Shown in pieces: positions 18,839 through 29,100 of a stretch of 64,000 nucleotides of DNA (its first letter is position 1; each line of letters starts with the position of its first letter). The stretch comes from Pseudoneobacillus rhizosphaerae (GTDB taxonomy: Bacteria; Bacillota; Bacilli; Bacillales; Cytobacillaceae). The notes beneath the pieces were generated by a model. That model searched no databases. It was not told the origin of the DNA and worked only from the letters and a program-made list of their open reading frames with translations. Location: the NCBI RefSeq assembly GCF_917563885.1, contig NZ_CAKJTG010000002.1, forward strand, positions 1 through 64,000, given 5' to 3'. The position numbers and the translations under genes were made by a program.

Positions 18839-20665
18839 TCAATTACTACTAGCCAAAGCAAACGGCTTAATCTCCCGACGATTAGCCAAACTCAAAACAT
18901 AATCCTTCAATTCCTGAGAAGATAATTCCTCAAAATGCATCAACAGGTAACCAACCTCATCCTCCTGCTCAAAACTAGCCTTCCCAATAAAAATCTTAGG
19001 AAAAATAGCCTCACCATGAACCTCATTCTCCCCAAGAAGCTCCTCAAACATCTTCTCCCCAGGGCGAATACCAGAATAATTAATCCCAATTTCCTCAACA
19101 GAATACCCAGAAAGTTTAATAAGATTGACCGCAAGGTCAACAATCTTAACTGGCTCACCCATATCCAAAACAAAGATTTCACCACCACGAGCCAACGAAC
19201 CCGCCTGAATAACAAGCCGCGAAGCTTCCGGAATAGTCATAAAATATCTCGTCATATCCGGATGAGTAACCGTAACCGGCCCCCCAGCCAAAATCTGCTT
19301 CTTAAACAAAGGAATAACACTACCTCTACTCCCAAGCACATTCCCAAACCGAACCGAAACAAATTTTGTATTACTAGTCTTACTCAACTGCTGAATAACC
19401 ATCTCAGCAATCCGCTTTGTAGACCCCATCACATTAGTAGGATTAACCGCCTTATCAGAAGAAATCAAAACAAAAGTATCAACACCGAAGGTGTCTGCCG
19501 CCTCAGCAACATTCTTAGTCCCAAAAACATTATTCTTAACACTTTCCCTGGGGTTATATTCCATAAGCGGCACATGCTTATGCGCAGCAGCATGATAAAC
19601 CACATGCGGCCGATACTCCTCCATAACCTCAAACATCCGAGCTCGATCCTGAATATCCCCAATCACCGTTATAATTTCTACCGAAGGTAGACTAGAATTC
19701 CGCAACTCCATATCAATCAAGTAAATACTATTCTCACCATGCCCAACCAAAACAAGCTTCTTAGGCGAAAACCGACAAATCTGCCGACAAATCTCCGAAC
19801 CAATCGACCCACCAGCACCCGTAACTAGCACAGTCTTCCCAGTGATATACTCGGAAATACCATCAATATCCAACTCAACAGGTTCACGCCCTAAAAGGTC
19901 TTCCACTTCCACATCACGGAACTGGTTGACAGCAACCTTCCCAAGCATAATATCCTCAATCATCGGCATAATCTGAGTCTTAACCTTCGTCTTCGAACAC
20001 TCATCAAAAATCCTAGTCAACTCATCTTTATTTAAAGAAGGAATTGCCAGCACAATCAAATCAATCTGATATTTCTCAACTGCTTGTACAATCTCCTCAG
20101 ACGTCCCAGCAACTGGAATCCCCAGAATTTGAAGCTTATACTTATTAGGATCATCATCAATAAAAGCCGAAGGCTTCAATCCTAGATCTTGATTATTAAG
20201 TAATTGACGAGTAATTAACGTACCAGCTTTACCAGCACCAACCACTAATACATTTTTCATATCTTTCTTAGTCTTTAAATGCTGATCACGAAAAACCCGC
20301 CAAGAAAAACGAGAACCACCTATCAACAGAACATGAAGCATCCAAGTAGTGGCTAACGCTCTCCCATAAATCTCATATCCCATAGCAAATTGAAAAATAG
20401 CCGTTACAAAAATCGAAAAGGTAATTGCCTTAACAATCGCTACCAATTCACCGATACTTGCATACTCCCAAGCCTTGTTATATATATTAAAAATCGAAGC
20501 AAATAAATGATGGCAAACTAATAAAACAAGTGAACTTATAAATAAATTCTGCAATCCAAAATTTTCAATCGATGGATGCAACGGAATGTAACTTAAATAA
20601 ATAGCCGTCAATACAATAACTGAATCCAAACCGATCATAAAGGTCAAACGCTTTCGATAGCTCAC
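18839..20665 (-). CDS. epsC: Membrane-bound UDP-GlcNAc 4,6-dehydratase (EpsC/PglF/CapD-like)
   Basis: 608 residues. About four N-terminal membrane helices (residues 8-120) are followed by a first Rossmann domain (VVGAGKAGTLI, about 141) and a second SDR domain (VTGAGGSIGSEICRQ, about 284). Catalytic-region motifs are HAAAHKHVPLME and SSDKAVNPTNVMGSTKR, where the Met/Lys motif replaces Tyr in this subgroup. It converts UDP-GlcNAc to the 4-keto-6-deoxy sugar used by the DegT aminotransferase. Its leader has the same position as the EAR RNA ahead of B. subtilis epsC, downstream of the kinase genes. An unusual lack of stops on the opposite strand reflects codon bias. Confidence 0.92.
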   Translation of the reverse strand: MSYRKRLTFMIGLDSVIVLTAIYLSYIPLHPSIENFGLQNLFISSLVLLVCHHLFASIFNIYNKAWEYASIGELVAIVKAITFSIFVTAIFQFAMGYEIYGRALATTWMLHVLLIGGSRFSWRVFRDQHLKTKKDMKNVLVVGAGKAGTLITRQLLNNQDLGLKPSAFIDDDPNKYKLQILGIPVAGTSEEIVQAVEKYQIDLIVLAIPSLNKDELTRIFDECSKTKVKTQIMPMIEDIMLGKVAVNQFRDVEVEDLLGREPVELDIDGISEYITGKTVLVTGAGGSIGSEICRQICRFSPKKLVLVGHGENSIYLIDMELRNSSLPSVEIITVIGDIQDRARMFEVMEEYRPHVVYHAAAHKHVPLMEYNPRESVKNNVFGTKNVAEAADTFGVDTFVLISSDKAVNPTNVMGSTKRIAEMVIQQLSKTSNTKFVSVRFGNVLGSRGSVIPLFKKQILAGGPVTVTHPDMTRYFMTIPEASRLVIQAGSLARGGEIFVLDMGEPVKIVDLAVNLIKLSGYSVEEIGINYSGIRPGEKMFEELLGENEVHGEAIFPKIFIGKASFEQEDEVGYLLMHFEELSSQELKDYVLSLANRREIKPFALASSN

Positions 20666-20714
20666 CCAAAATCCCCCTATACTTTAATGCGATACAGTGA
20701 TTTGCCCAAAAAAT

Positions 20715-20772
20715 AAATATCTATTGAAAACACATGTCATTTACACATACTTTCAATAGATATTTAGATAGT
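20715..20772 (-). terminator. Strong hairpin terminator ahead of epsC-like gene
   Basis: On the minus strand AAATATCTATTGAAA is followed by a loop region and TTTCAATAGATATTTATTTTTT. This is a long near-perfect stem with inner pairing GTATGTG/CATGTG and a T-run. It lies between the candidate leader RNA and the dehydratase gene, inside the operon. It would therefore block downstream genes unless it is antiterminated. Confidence 0.75.
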
Positions 20773-20789
20773 TTTTAAAATTGGGCCTT

Positions 20790-20990
20790 AAACCCATCCT
20801 CACACTATACTAATGACGACAAGCGTCTAAGGAAAAGAGTAATTCAACAATCTCTTTCCCCACAGCACAGCCGAGTACCTCCAGCTTTTAACGACTTAGG
20901 AGACATTGCCGGTCAGGAATTGTTACCTGAATTCTAGATGTAGTAATGCAAATATGTACCGAGCTATTAAGTGAATAAACATAAATTTTT
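20790..20990 (-). ncRNA. Candidate EAR (eps-associated) antitermination RNA
   Basis: A roughly 200-nt gene-free stretch, much richer in GC than its flanks, has several local stems on the minus strand. These are TCAGG/CCTGA (20913-20930), CTCC/GGAG near 20880-20905, and GGAAAGAG/CTCTTTTCC (20831-20859). GGTAC-containing segments recur at both ends. It lies between the tyrosine kinase/phosphatase genes and the epsC-like dehydratase, the same place as the EAR element in B. subtilis. A terminator follows. Position and structure support the call. I could not compare it with the covariance model. Confidence 0.5.
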
Positions 20991-21061
20991 ATCCCAAATC
21001 ACCCATAAGGGTAATTCTAAACAATCATCCCACAAAACATTATCAATATTATAATCGCTAA

Positions 21062-21826
21062 CTAAAACAACCCAAGTATCTTTTTCTTCTTCACCCGCAA
21101 AGGTGATTCCTTATAAACACTCTTACTCGTTAGAACCAGCTCTGCATTCTCCCGCAACATATAAACAAAATCAATTCCAAACACCTTTTCCACTGTACTA
21201 TAAGCCTCAACCATCTTAAACCCACGGCTCGTCGTATTATGAGCATCCGAAGCAATAAAATGAGTTAAATTCGCTTCAAGTAACTGATGTGTAAACTTCT
21301 TGATCGTTTTACCAAAATGACCAGTAACACTAGAAGCAGTGACCTGAGTTAATGCACCCTTTTTCACAAGCTGATACAACACTTCAGGGTTTTCCATAAT
21401 CTCCTGATTACGCTCTGGATGAACAATAACTGGAACAAAGCCCTTCAACTGTATATCAAACATCAGCTGACCTGTATACCGAGGAACATGCCCGGAAGGT
21501 AACTCGACAAGAACATACTTCCCTTGATTCAACGGAAGAATCTCACCAGATTCAAGCCCTTCTACCATCTCACCAAAAATACGAGTCTCTTGACCTGGAA
21601 GGACCGTAAGGTTTAAATTCTCACTCTTTAAAACTCTATTAAATTCTTCAACTTGTCTAAAAATGGTTTGTCCATGATTTTCATACTTTTCATTTCTATG
21701 ATGTGGGGTAGCAATGATAGTCTTAATTCCTTGTCGAACCGCTTCCTTAGCCATTTCGACACTTTCAGCTAATTCTTTCGGTCCATCATCAACATTCGGC
21801 AATATATGACAATGTAAGTCTATCAT
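21062..21826 (-). CDS. ywqE: CapC/YwqE-type tyrosine-protein phosphatase
   Basis: 254 residues of the PHP metallophosphoesterase family. Metal ligands appear as DLHCHILPNVDDG at the N-terminus, ATPHHRNEKYE near 41-51, HPERNQ near 137 and ASDAHNT near 193. It is manganese-dependent and unrelated to Cys-based phosphatases. It removes phosphate from the C-terminal tyrosines of the BY-kinase encoded just upstream, and so controls polymerisation and chain length. ATG start after GAGGTTGG. It is transcribed with the kinase and modulator genes from the promoter at about 23400. Confidence 0.92.
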   Translation of the reverse strand: MIDLHCHILPNVDDGPKELAESVEMAKEAVRQGIKTIIATPHHRNEKYENHGQTIFRQVEEFNRVLKSENLNLTVLPGQETRIFGEMVEGLESGEILPLNQGKYVLVELPSGHVPRYTGQLMFDIQLKGFVPVIVHPERNQEIMENPEVLYQLVKKGALTQVTASSVTGHFGKTIKKFTHQLLEANLTHFIASDAHNTTSRGFKMVEAYSTVEKVFGIDFVYMLRENAELVLTSKSVYKESPLRVKKKKILGLF

Positions 21827-21917
21827 TCTACCAACCTCTCTATTCCCAAATAATTACCTAATCAATAGTACCATATGCCCACGACTTATTGAAGGGGTGT
21901 AATTTGTCGAATCCTGT

Positions 21918-22634
21918 CTAATTCCGACCATAGTAATAGTAATACTGAGAATCCTTTGCGTTTTTTCGATTTAATACGACACCAAGTAGCTTACCTTTTG
22001 AACTTAACAACAACTCTTTCGACTTCACAGCAGGCTCAATTTGAGTTTTCCCACTACCTACTACTAAAATTGTACCATCACAGCGATTCGCTAGTATTTG
22101 TGCATCTGTTACCGCTAGTACTGGTGGTGTATCAAAGATGACAATGTCATATTGCTCTAAAGCTGTGACTAACATATCTTCCATCGCTTTTGATCCTAAC
22201 AATTCAGCAGGATTCGGTGGAATTGGCCCTGAAGACAATACCGATAAATTGTCTACAAGTGTCGTAACCGCAGCCTTTTCTAGCTGTGTTTGTTTCGTTA
22301 ATACATTTGTTAATCCAGTTGTATTATCTAATTGAAACGTATAATGAACCGTAGGCTTTCTTAAATCTGCATCAATTAATAGGACTTTTTTCCCTTGTTG
22401 AGCAAATACAACGGCAAGATTTGCAACTGTCGTTGATTTTCCTTCTTCAGGACCAGATGAAGTAACAAGAATCGTTCTAATCGATTCATCTACTGAGGAA
22501 AATTGGATATTCGTACGAATCGTACGATATTGCTCCGAAATAGCTGCTCTTGGAGAGAAATGAGTAATTAAATTTCTTTTATTCGAACCAATTTTTTTTG
22601 TTTTCTTTTTAAAATTAAACACCGAACGATTCAC
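21918..22634 (-). CDS. ywqD: CapB/YwqD-type bacterial tyrosine kinase
   Basis: 238 residues. Walker A is in [11 protein letters not shown], Walker A' is [11 protein letters not shown], and Walker B is VIFDTPP, the set typical of BY-kinases. The C-terminus ends in a tyrosine cluster ([10 protein letters not shown]), the autophosphorylation tail. The kinase is soluble and needs the membrane activator encoded by the preceding gene. It starts at a GTG overlapping that gene by 20 bp, so the two are coupled. It regulates polysaccharide chain length and probably the UDP-glucose dehydrogenase, as its relatives do. Confidence 0.93.
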   Translation of the reverse strand: MNRSVFNFKKKTKKIGSNKRNLITHFSPRAAISEQYRTIRTNIQFSSVDESIRTILVTSSGPEEGKSTTVANLAVVFAQQGKKVLLIDADLRKPTVHYTFQLDNTTGLTNVLTKQTQLEKAAVTTLVDNLSVLSSGPIPPNPAELLGSKAMEDMLVTALEQYDIVIFDTPPVLAVTDAQILANRCDGTILVVGSGKTQIEPAVKSKELLLSSKGKLLGVVLNRKNAKDSQYYYYYGRN

Positions 22635-23358
22635 CTCTTACTTCCGCCTGCTGCTTATTGCCTAATCCATTAATTAGGTCTTTTTCAGACATCGTATGAA
22701 TAGCACCTAAAACAGGTAATCCTAACACCTTTTCAACATCCATCTCATTTTTAATCGTGTTATCCAAATATTCTAAAAGGAATGTTAGACCCACACCAGC
22801 CATTAAACCAACTACTAAAGCAATCGCAATATTTAATAACGGTCTTGGTTTAATCGGAGAAGGATTTTCCTTCGTTTTTGCTTGCGCAAGAATGCTCACA
22901 TTATCGACATTCATGATTTTAACAATTTCATTTTGGAATACTTTTGCCGTAGTATTGGCAATGTCAGTCGCCATTTGTGGATCTGCATCTTGTACGGAAA
23001 TGGATAAAACCTGTGAATCCTTTTCACTGCCTACAGTAATTTTTGCATTAAGCTGTTCGCTTGTTACATCCATATCTAGTTCCTTTGCAACCAAATCAAG
23101 GATAGCTGGACTTTTAATGATAACATTGTACGTATTAATTAATTGCAAATTCGTCTGTATCTCACCAACATTATACATAGGCTGATCACTTTTCTCTTTA
23201 TTAACCAAAAGCTGTGTTGAAGATGAATAAATCGGAGTAAGAACATAAAAGCTGATGATTCCACTAGCTAATGTAGCAACAACCGCAATTGAAATGATCA
23301 TCCATATTCTCTTCCGTAATGTATAAAACAATTCACGCAAACTTATAGTCTCTTCCAT
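22615..23358 (-). CDS. ywqC: CapA/YwqC-type chain-length determinant, kinase activator
   Basis: About 247 residues of the Wzz family. Membrane helix one is at about 17-40 ([16 protein letters not shown]). The extracytoplasmic domain has [16 protein letters not shown], and a proline-rich segment ([12 protein letters not shown]) leads into helix two ([20 protein letters not shown]). A short cytoplasmic tail contacts the kinase. The frame opens at a TTG at 23370 that lies in the ribosome site. ATG at 23358 follows GGAGGAAGTT and is chosen. It is the first gene of the polysaccharide operon. Confidence 0.92.
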   Translation of the reverse strand: MEETISLRELFYTLRKRIWMIISIAVVATLASGIISFYVLTPIYSSSTQLLVNKEKSDQPMYNVGEIQTNLQLINTYNVIIKSPAILDLVAKELDMDVTSEQLNAKITVGSEKDSQVLSISVQDADPQMATDIANTTAKVFQNEIVKIMNVDNVSILAQAKTKENPSPIKPRPLLNIAIALVVGLMAGVGLTFLLEYLDNTIKNEMDVEKVLGLPVLGAIHTMSEKDLINGLGNKQQAEVRGESFGV

Positions 23359-23393
23359 AACTTCCTCCAATATTGTTCGTAGTTCTGTCGATA

Positions 23394-23425
23394 ATTATAT
23401 CACAGGATTTTCCGGTTTTTGTCGA
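23394..23425 (-). promoter_or_regulatory. Putative sigma-A promoter of the polysaccharide operon
   Basis: On the minus strand TGATATAAT forms an extended -10 box (TGnTATAAT), about 35 bp before the ywqC start. A poor -35 (CGACAA-like) lies further upstream. The extended -10 could compensate for it. Confidence 0.6.
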
Positions 23426-23594
23426 ATATTTGTAAATTAATTAGGAAATTTGTTGGAAATTGTTGTATTACGTTCTAATTACATCAAGGTAAAAGTACCC
23501 ACTTTGTTGAAGTGGAAAAGAAAATGCCTTTTTAGAACAAATTATTTTCACTAGAACATTTCCCTTTAGCCATTACTAGATTACCCCAAGAAAC

Positions 23595-23621
23595 AAGGCA
23601 TTAGATATAGACTAATGCCTT
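23595..23621 (-). terminator. Terminator of the SLH protein gene
   Basis: Perfect 10-bp inverted repeat AAGGCATTAG/CTAATGCCTT with a 7-nt loop just beyond the stop of the upstream SLH gene. T-rich tracts lie on both sides. Confidence 0.8.
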
Positions 23622-23627
23622 AAAAAA

Positions 23628-25598
23628 CTACTTGATTTCGTTCATTAACTTAGCTGAGATTAGGAATTCAGCAAGCATCTTTGCCATCTGATCACGTCTA
23701 GTTTTACCACCCGGATCAAATGTGCTGTCTGGTTTACCATTAATAATTCCGGCTTGATAGATTGCCTCTATTGCCAATTTCGATTCTTGATTCATCTTAG
23801 CAACATCTAAGAAGTCAGTTATCCTCTTCGTTTTATCAAGCTTTGTCATATCATATTTAATAAAACCAAGCTTCATCGCACGATTGAACATGATAGCTGC
23901 TTGAGCACGAGTCACTTTTTCGTTCGGTGCAAAGCTTCCATCTGGTTTCCCTGCAATAATTCCATACTTAATGGCAGCTGCTAGCTCACCATTCAAATTA
24001 AACCAGTCTGACGCTTTTACATCCTTGAACTTTTGTTCATACTTTTCGCCTGGTAATGCTAATGCTTTTACTAGTAGTACTGTAAATTGCGCACGTGTCA
24101 TCTCTTCACTAGGAGCAAACGATCCATTTGGCTTACCATTAATAATTAATTTGTTCGCAAGTGTTTCAATATAGTCTTCAGCCCAGTTCTTTTTGTTATC
24201 TACATCTGGGAAGGTGAAATTATTTTCAACAACCGTATAGGTTGAGTTCGTTAATGAATGTAAAGTTGCCGTCTTATTATCAAATAAGGTTGGAACAGAC
24301 GAAACAGAACCATTGGCATTTATTTTTACAGCAGTAGATTTATTAGAATCAAACATTCGCTCTCCAACAATCGTACGTGCTACATATTCTGTAAAAGTAT
24401 GGATCGATTCTTTTTTATTACCTGAAACAGCCTCAACGGTAAATTCAACTACCTTTGAGAGCACCTTAATCCCTTTTTGAATTTCAGGACGTTCAACCGT
24501 ATTAACGGATACCGTGATTTGTAGGTTAGTAGCTGAAACACCCAACTTTGCAGCTAAATCTTCAACTTTTATTTGAGATATAGGAAGCTTATAGCTTGCA
24601 CCTTCAGCTTTAATCTCAATAATGGTGTTAGGATTTTTCTTTGCGGCTTCAGTAAAGAACTTACCAGGTATCAATGCTTTGACTGTTTCACCGGCTGTTG
24701 GAATTTCTAAGTTAATAGGTAATATTTGATTTGTTGGAGTAATCAGATTGAGAAGCTCATTTACCTTAGTATCAAGTATTTTTGTTACTACTATATTTTT
24801 TCCATTAGGAGCAGTTTCTTTCACAATTTCAGTCAAACCAATTGGTTCAGTTGTATGTTCTGGCGGCGTCACCGGTAGTGTTCCCGGGTCTGTTGGTGAT
24901 TGCAGCTTATTAAGAGCAGAAATTAATTCATTCCGCGCCACACCGTTTGGATCTGTCTCTTTAGAAACCTTTTGTAATACATGTAACACTTGGAATGAAT
25001 CTACTAAACCGAAAAACTTAGTGCCTACTAATTTATTTGCAGCAGACGTATTTTCAGTCATAAAAACAGCATCGACAAATTTCAAATATACAGTAGTCTC
25101 ACTGATTTTGCTTACATCTAATCCTATTAAACTATTTAAATAGTTTGTCTCTACCATAGCAATATAGGTTAATAGCATATCAACTGTAACATCCGAACCA
25201 AAAACCGTGGTAACATTGTCTTTTTGAGCGGTTTTAAACGTTTCTAGTTTTCCGGTTAAATCCAGAACAGTCGTATTCGCAAATAACTCCATGATACTTG
25301 CTAATAATTGTTTATTTTCTGTTGGATGTGCGACTGGTTTACTAGCAATTTGTTCCGCGTAGGCATTCCAATCTTGTTTAGCAAGTTCGGCTTTCACCAC
25401 TTTCAATGCTTCTTTATCCGCTACTTGTGCATAGATACTATCTAAATAACTAATTAACGAATCGACAGAGCTATTATCTGAAGTTGCCGCTTCCACTTGT
25501 AGCGGTTGTAACGTCATTCCAGTTGTTAAGATTGGCGAGAGGGCTACCGTTGCTGCTAGCACGGAGGCAATCGCTTTTTTACTAAATGGATATCTCAT
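23628..25598 (-). CDS. SLH-domain cell-surface protein of unknown function
   Basis: About 656 residues. A signal peptide (KKAIASVLAATVALSPILTT) probably ends after VEA near residue 37. The long middle part (about 40-460) has no motif I recognise. It contains a proline/threonine-rich linker (TLPVTPPEHTTEPIG) near 250. Three SLH domains fill the C-terminus from about 470 (FPDVDNKKNWAEDYIETL; FKDVKASDWFNL; ITDFLDVAKM), each with a PDGSFAP or PDSTFDP turn. SLH domains bind pyruvylated secondary wall polysaccharide, so the product is surface bound. ATG at 25598 after GAGGTGAG is preferred over the TTG just before it. Confidence 0.88.
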   Translation of the reverse strand: MRYPFSKKAIASVLAATVALSPILTTGMTLQPLQVEAATSDNSSVDSLISYLDSIYAQVADKEALKVVKAELAKQDWNAYAEQIASKPVAHPTENKQLLASIMELFANTTVLDLTGKLETFKTAQKDNVTTVFGSDVTVDMLLTYIAMVETNYLNSLIGLDVSKISETTVYLKFVDAVFMTENTSAANKLVGTKFFGLVDSFQVLHVLQKVSKETDPNGVARNELISALNKLQSPTDPGTLPVTPPEHTTEPIGLTEIVKETAPNGKNIVVTKILDTKVNELLNLITPTNQILPINLEIPTAGETVKALIPGKFFTEAAKKNPNTIIEIKAEGASYKLPISQIKVEDLAAKLGVSATNLQITVSVNTVERPEIQKGIKVLSKVVEFTVEAVSGNKKESIHTFTEYVARTIVGERMFDSNKSTAVKINANGSVSSVPTLFDNKTATLHSLTNSTYTVVENNFTFPDVDNKKNWAEDYIETLANKLIINGKPNGSFAPSEEMTRAQFTVLLVKALALPGEKYEQKFKDVKASDWFNLNGELAAAIKYGIIAGKPDGSFAPNEKVTRAQAAIMFNRAMKLGFIKYDMTKLDKTKRITDFLDVAKMNQESKLAIEAIYQAGIINGKPDSTFDPGGKTRRDQMAKMLAEFLISAKLMNEIK

Positions 25599-25779
25599 CA
25601 AATTTCACTCACCTCTAAATTTTTTCTAACATTTATATAAAACTCTCATAATATTCCTGAAACACAAATTTAATATTACTTTAATATAGCAAATCATACA
25701 ATGGTTTTGGTAAATAAAATACAATTATGTAAGTAATTCCTTTTCACGTAAGATTAACAACCTTAAAAAATGGGGCATT

Positions 25780-26080
25780 GGACGGTTCTCGTGACTCATT
25801 TTCACCTTTTTTCATAGATTAGGTACTCCACGCTTTCAAAGATATTAGTAGGCTATGTAGGCAGATGGCACCGCAATGTGTTCTCTATATTTTCTATTAC
25901 ACGAGAACACATACTTGCTAAAGACCACAATACAAGAGTTTGTTACGCTTACCTGACTGGTGCTCACTATAGTCTGTCATTACTCCTCCAGACACGCACG
26001 AAGTCTCTACAGGATAACTAACAACTTACGCACAGTAACGTAGGCACGCTACTTCTTTCTTGAGACGCAAGAACCGTCCC
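25780..26080. repeat. 301-bp element with imperfect terminal inverted repeats
   Basis: The ends GGACGGTTCTCGTGACTC and the reverse complement of GAGACGCAAGAACCGTCC match at most positions. An internal perfect pair GTGTTCTC/GAGAACAC lies at 25878-25910. No coding frame. It looks like a MITE-like or REP-like element inserted between two surface-protein genes. Confidence 0.6.
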
Positions 26081-26091
26081 TATGTACCAAA

Positions 26092-26124
26092 AAAGGCACC
26101 CACTCTATTAGAGTGGATGCCTTT
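26092..26124 (-). terminator. Terminator of the secreted nuclease gene
   Basis: Stem AAAGGCA-CCACTCT / AGAGTGG-TGCCTTT with a short loop, directly after the nuclease stop codon. The minus-strand transcript runs into a TTTTTTGG tract. Confidence 0.8.
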
Positions 26125-26130
26125 ACTAAA

Positions 26131-29100
26131 TTAGCTTGCCTTGAAGATCATTGCTGCCCATTCAGGATGGTCGATAAACGGATTGCGGTTGCCTTGGTAT
26201 TTTTCATAGATGACATTGTTACGTCTTATTTCGAACTCGTCAACTGGATCTTGTAAGTGCCATTGCAGTAGAGTTGAAATCTTACCGTGTTTTGCACCTG
26301 AAGTACCAGTGTAATCAACTAATTCTAGATTGATTTCACCGTTGCCTTCATAACGAACATCCATATACATAAGCATTCTAGCAATATCGCCTTTTACACG
26401 ATCTGGTGCTTCCCAAGAATCGCCATCATATTTACATAGCGTACACTCATTATGAGCCGTACCACCGTTATCAAAATCTTTATTTCCACGTGAACTATTT
26501 ACAGATGCATCAGTAGGTTTTAAGTGATGGATATCTGTACCTGGTCCAACGCCTGTCCCAAAGTTACCATGAGATTGAGCCCAAACGTGCTCACGATTCC
26601 AATCGTTTGCTCCGCTACCAAAAGTGGACTTAGCTTGAGAAGTTCCTTTATATAAAAGGATGACATTGTTCGGATTGTTCGGATCTTCATCCGTTTCCTT
26701 TAAAGCTTCTCTTGCTTGGTCATAAGTAATTTTAGTTTGTACTTTAATGATGTTGTGTAAAGCTGTTTTTAAAGCCGCACCCGTTAGTCCATTTGCATTA
26801 GCATAGTAAGTAGAAACGGTACCATTATCAACCGGTGGAACGATTGGTGGTGTTACCGGATCAACGGGTGCTTGGGAAAAAAAAGGTGAAGGGAGAACTA
26901 CTCCTCCTACATTTGTAACTTTGATGCCAGAAGTATCAACATCATCGGATACTGTCCATTTTTGAACGAATTCAGCACCACGGATTTGGCTAATATTCGC
27001 ATTTTCAATGATGACTTCTTTCACTTCAACACCACTTAGATCAATCACTGCACCTGGTTGTGTTGGAGCAAGGATAAGAACCGTGTTCTTTAAGCCATCG
27101 CCTTGTAGCTTAGCATAAGAACCTTTTAAGATGATACCTTCGCGAATAACAGAATTTGTACTTACAGTAATGTTAGCACCGTTGTTGTTTACAGTTAATT
27201 TCTTCGTATTGAAGCCGATTAAGTTGTAAACTTTTGTGTTAGCTGGTGCTGTTGCTGGTGGTAATATTTCAATTGGTGCAGCCGTTAATTTTGTTTGGAT
27301 GATTACTGGGTCATGGTCAGATGCACGTCCGTCCTCTTCCATGTAACCAGAGTTTACGTTTACCGTATCAACCTTAGTGTTAGCTACCATGTTATTTGTA
27401 ACCAAAATATGATCTAGTACTTGAGCATTACCTGAGAAATTGTAAGTGTAGCGGTCTTCTGCAGGAACTTTATCAATCATATTTGTTAATTGATTACCTT
27501 TAACAATTTGTAACGTTTGTGTAAATTCAAAATCATTAAAGTCTCCAAGTAATACAACGTTAGCATTTGGATCTTTAGTTTTTACATCTGTTACAAAAGT
27601 ATTTAATATTTTAGCAATTTTGTGACGTTGAACTTCACTGCTTAGTACAGGTGGTTGTGTTTTACCCCATAAAGGTTGGTCTCCACCCTTTGAATTGAAA
27701 TGGTTAGCTACAACAATAACACTCTTGCCTTGGAAATCGAATTGAGCTGCAAGTGGCTTACGGCTAGAATTAAATGCACTGTTAGTTGGATCGATACGTC
27801 CAGGATTTAATGTTAACTTACCGTTTTCAAAGCCGACAGCTTGTGTTGCTGTTCCTTTTAGAGCTCCAGTTGTTAATGATACGCGTTCAGGATTGTAGAT
27901 AAATGCAACGCGGATATTTCCACCAGTTTCTCCACCATCTTGGTTATTAACAGGAGCGATATCTGTATAAGCATATTGTGGTCCACCAAGTTTTTTCACT
28001 TCATCCATTAAAACTTTTGCACTTTCTGATGCATCTACGTTACTAGAGTTTGTGCTTCCATCATTATCTTGTACTTCAATTAACCCAACAATGTCAGGAG
28101 ATTTCATGTTTGTTACGATAGCACGAGCCACTTTTTCTACTTTCTCTGGGCTTGTTTTAGCTTTTGAGAAATTTTCAACGTTGTAAGACGCAATGGTTAA
28201 TTGATCATCTGCTGGTACGATTGATGTTGTTTGTGGCACGATAGGTGCAACTTTTAAAGTTGGTAAGCTAGCTTCTTTTGTTAATAAACGGTATATGTTA
28301 TTACCATAGTTGATAACACCAGTGATTGATCCTTCAAACTGATCGCCCATCTTAGCTCTGAATTTAGAGTTGTTAAAATAAAGAGCAATTTTCTCTGGGT
28401 TATAAGAATTTTCACTAATTCTCATTCCACCACCAGCTGTATTTGGTACTTTATTTCCTGGGATTACATGAACTTCACCACTATATTGTGGTGCTGTAAC
28501 TTTTGCGTGATCGATTTGAACATACATACCTTCGATGCTTTCGTAGAAATCGATTCCATCTTCAACAGGTTCAAATGCCGTTAATTGATCATTGTCAATG
28601 ATACTTGGAGCTATACGATCTACACCTAGAACAATCGGTGCTGGAAGTAGTTGATCACTTAACTTTACAGTTATTGTTGTCGCATTGATTTCAGTAATTG
28701 GAAGTTCTACTCCATTGTTGTTAGGATAGTATTCTTTAACTGAACCATCAACCGTTACAACGTCTCCAACTTTTACTGTATGACCCGATTTGAATACTAA
28801 AATACCTTCAGAAGTTTTAGGATCATTGTCTGGTTGTTGGTCTTGAATAAAGATGTTGTTTCCGTCAACGAAAGTAACAATACCTTCGATACCAGTTACA
28901 TTACCACCATCAAATTTTGAAAAGTGGCCAACACCTTGGATATCACGAATACGAACTTGTCCTTCATATACACCATAAGCAAATGTTCCAATTTCGCTAT
29001 TTGTTAAGTCTTGTTTTACTGCTACAGCTTTAATTGTTGTATCAGCACTAATAACAATAGGTGTAGTAAATTCTGTGCTATTAACTGTTGGTTCAGAACC

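Noticed and set aside
18935-19690. Long plus-strand open frame opposite the epsC-like gene
   Set aside because: It is a shadow caused by codon bias of the real minus-strand gene. Its product is highly basic and low in complexity.
20790-20990. T-box or other amino-acid riboswitch
   Set aside because: No T-box bulge sequence or specifier-loop pattern was seen. Position favours an EAR-type element instead.
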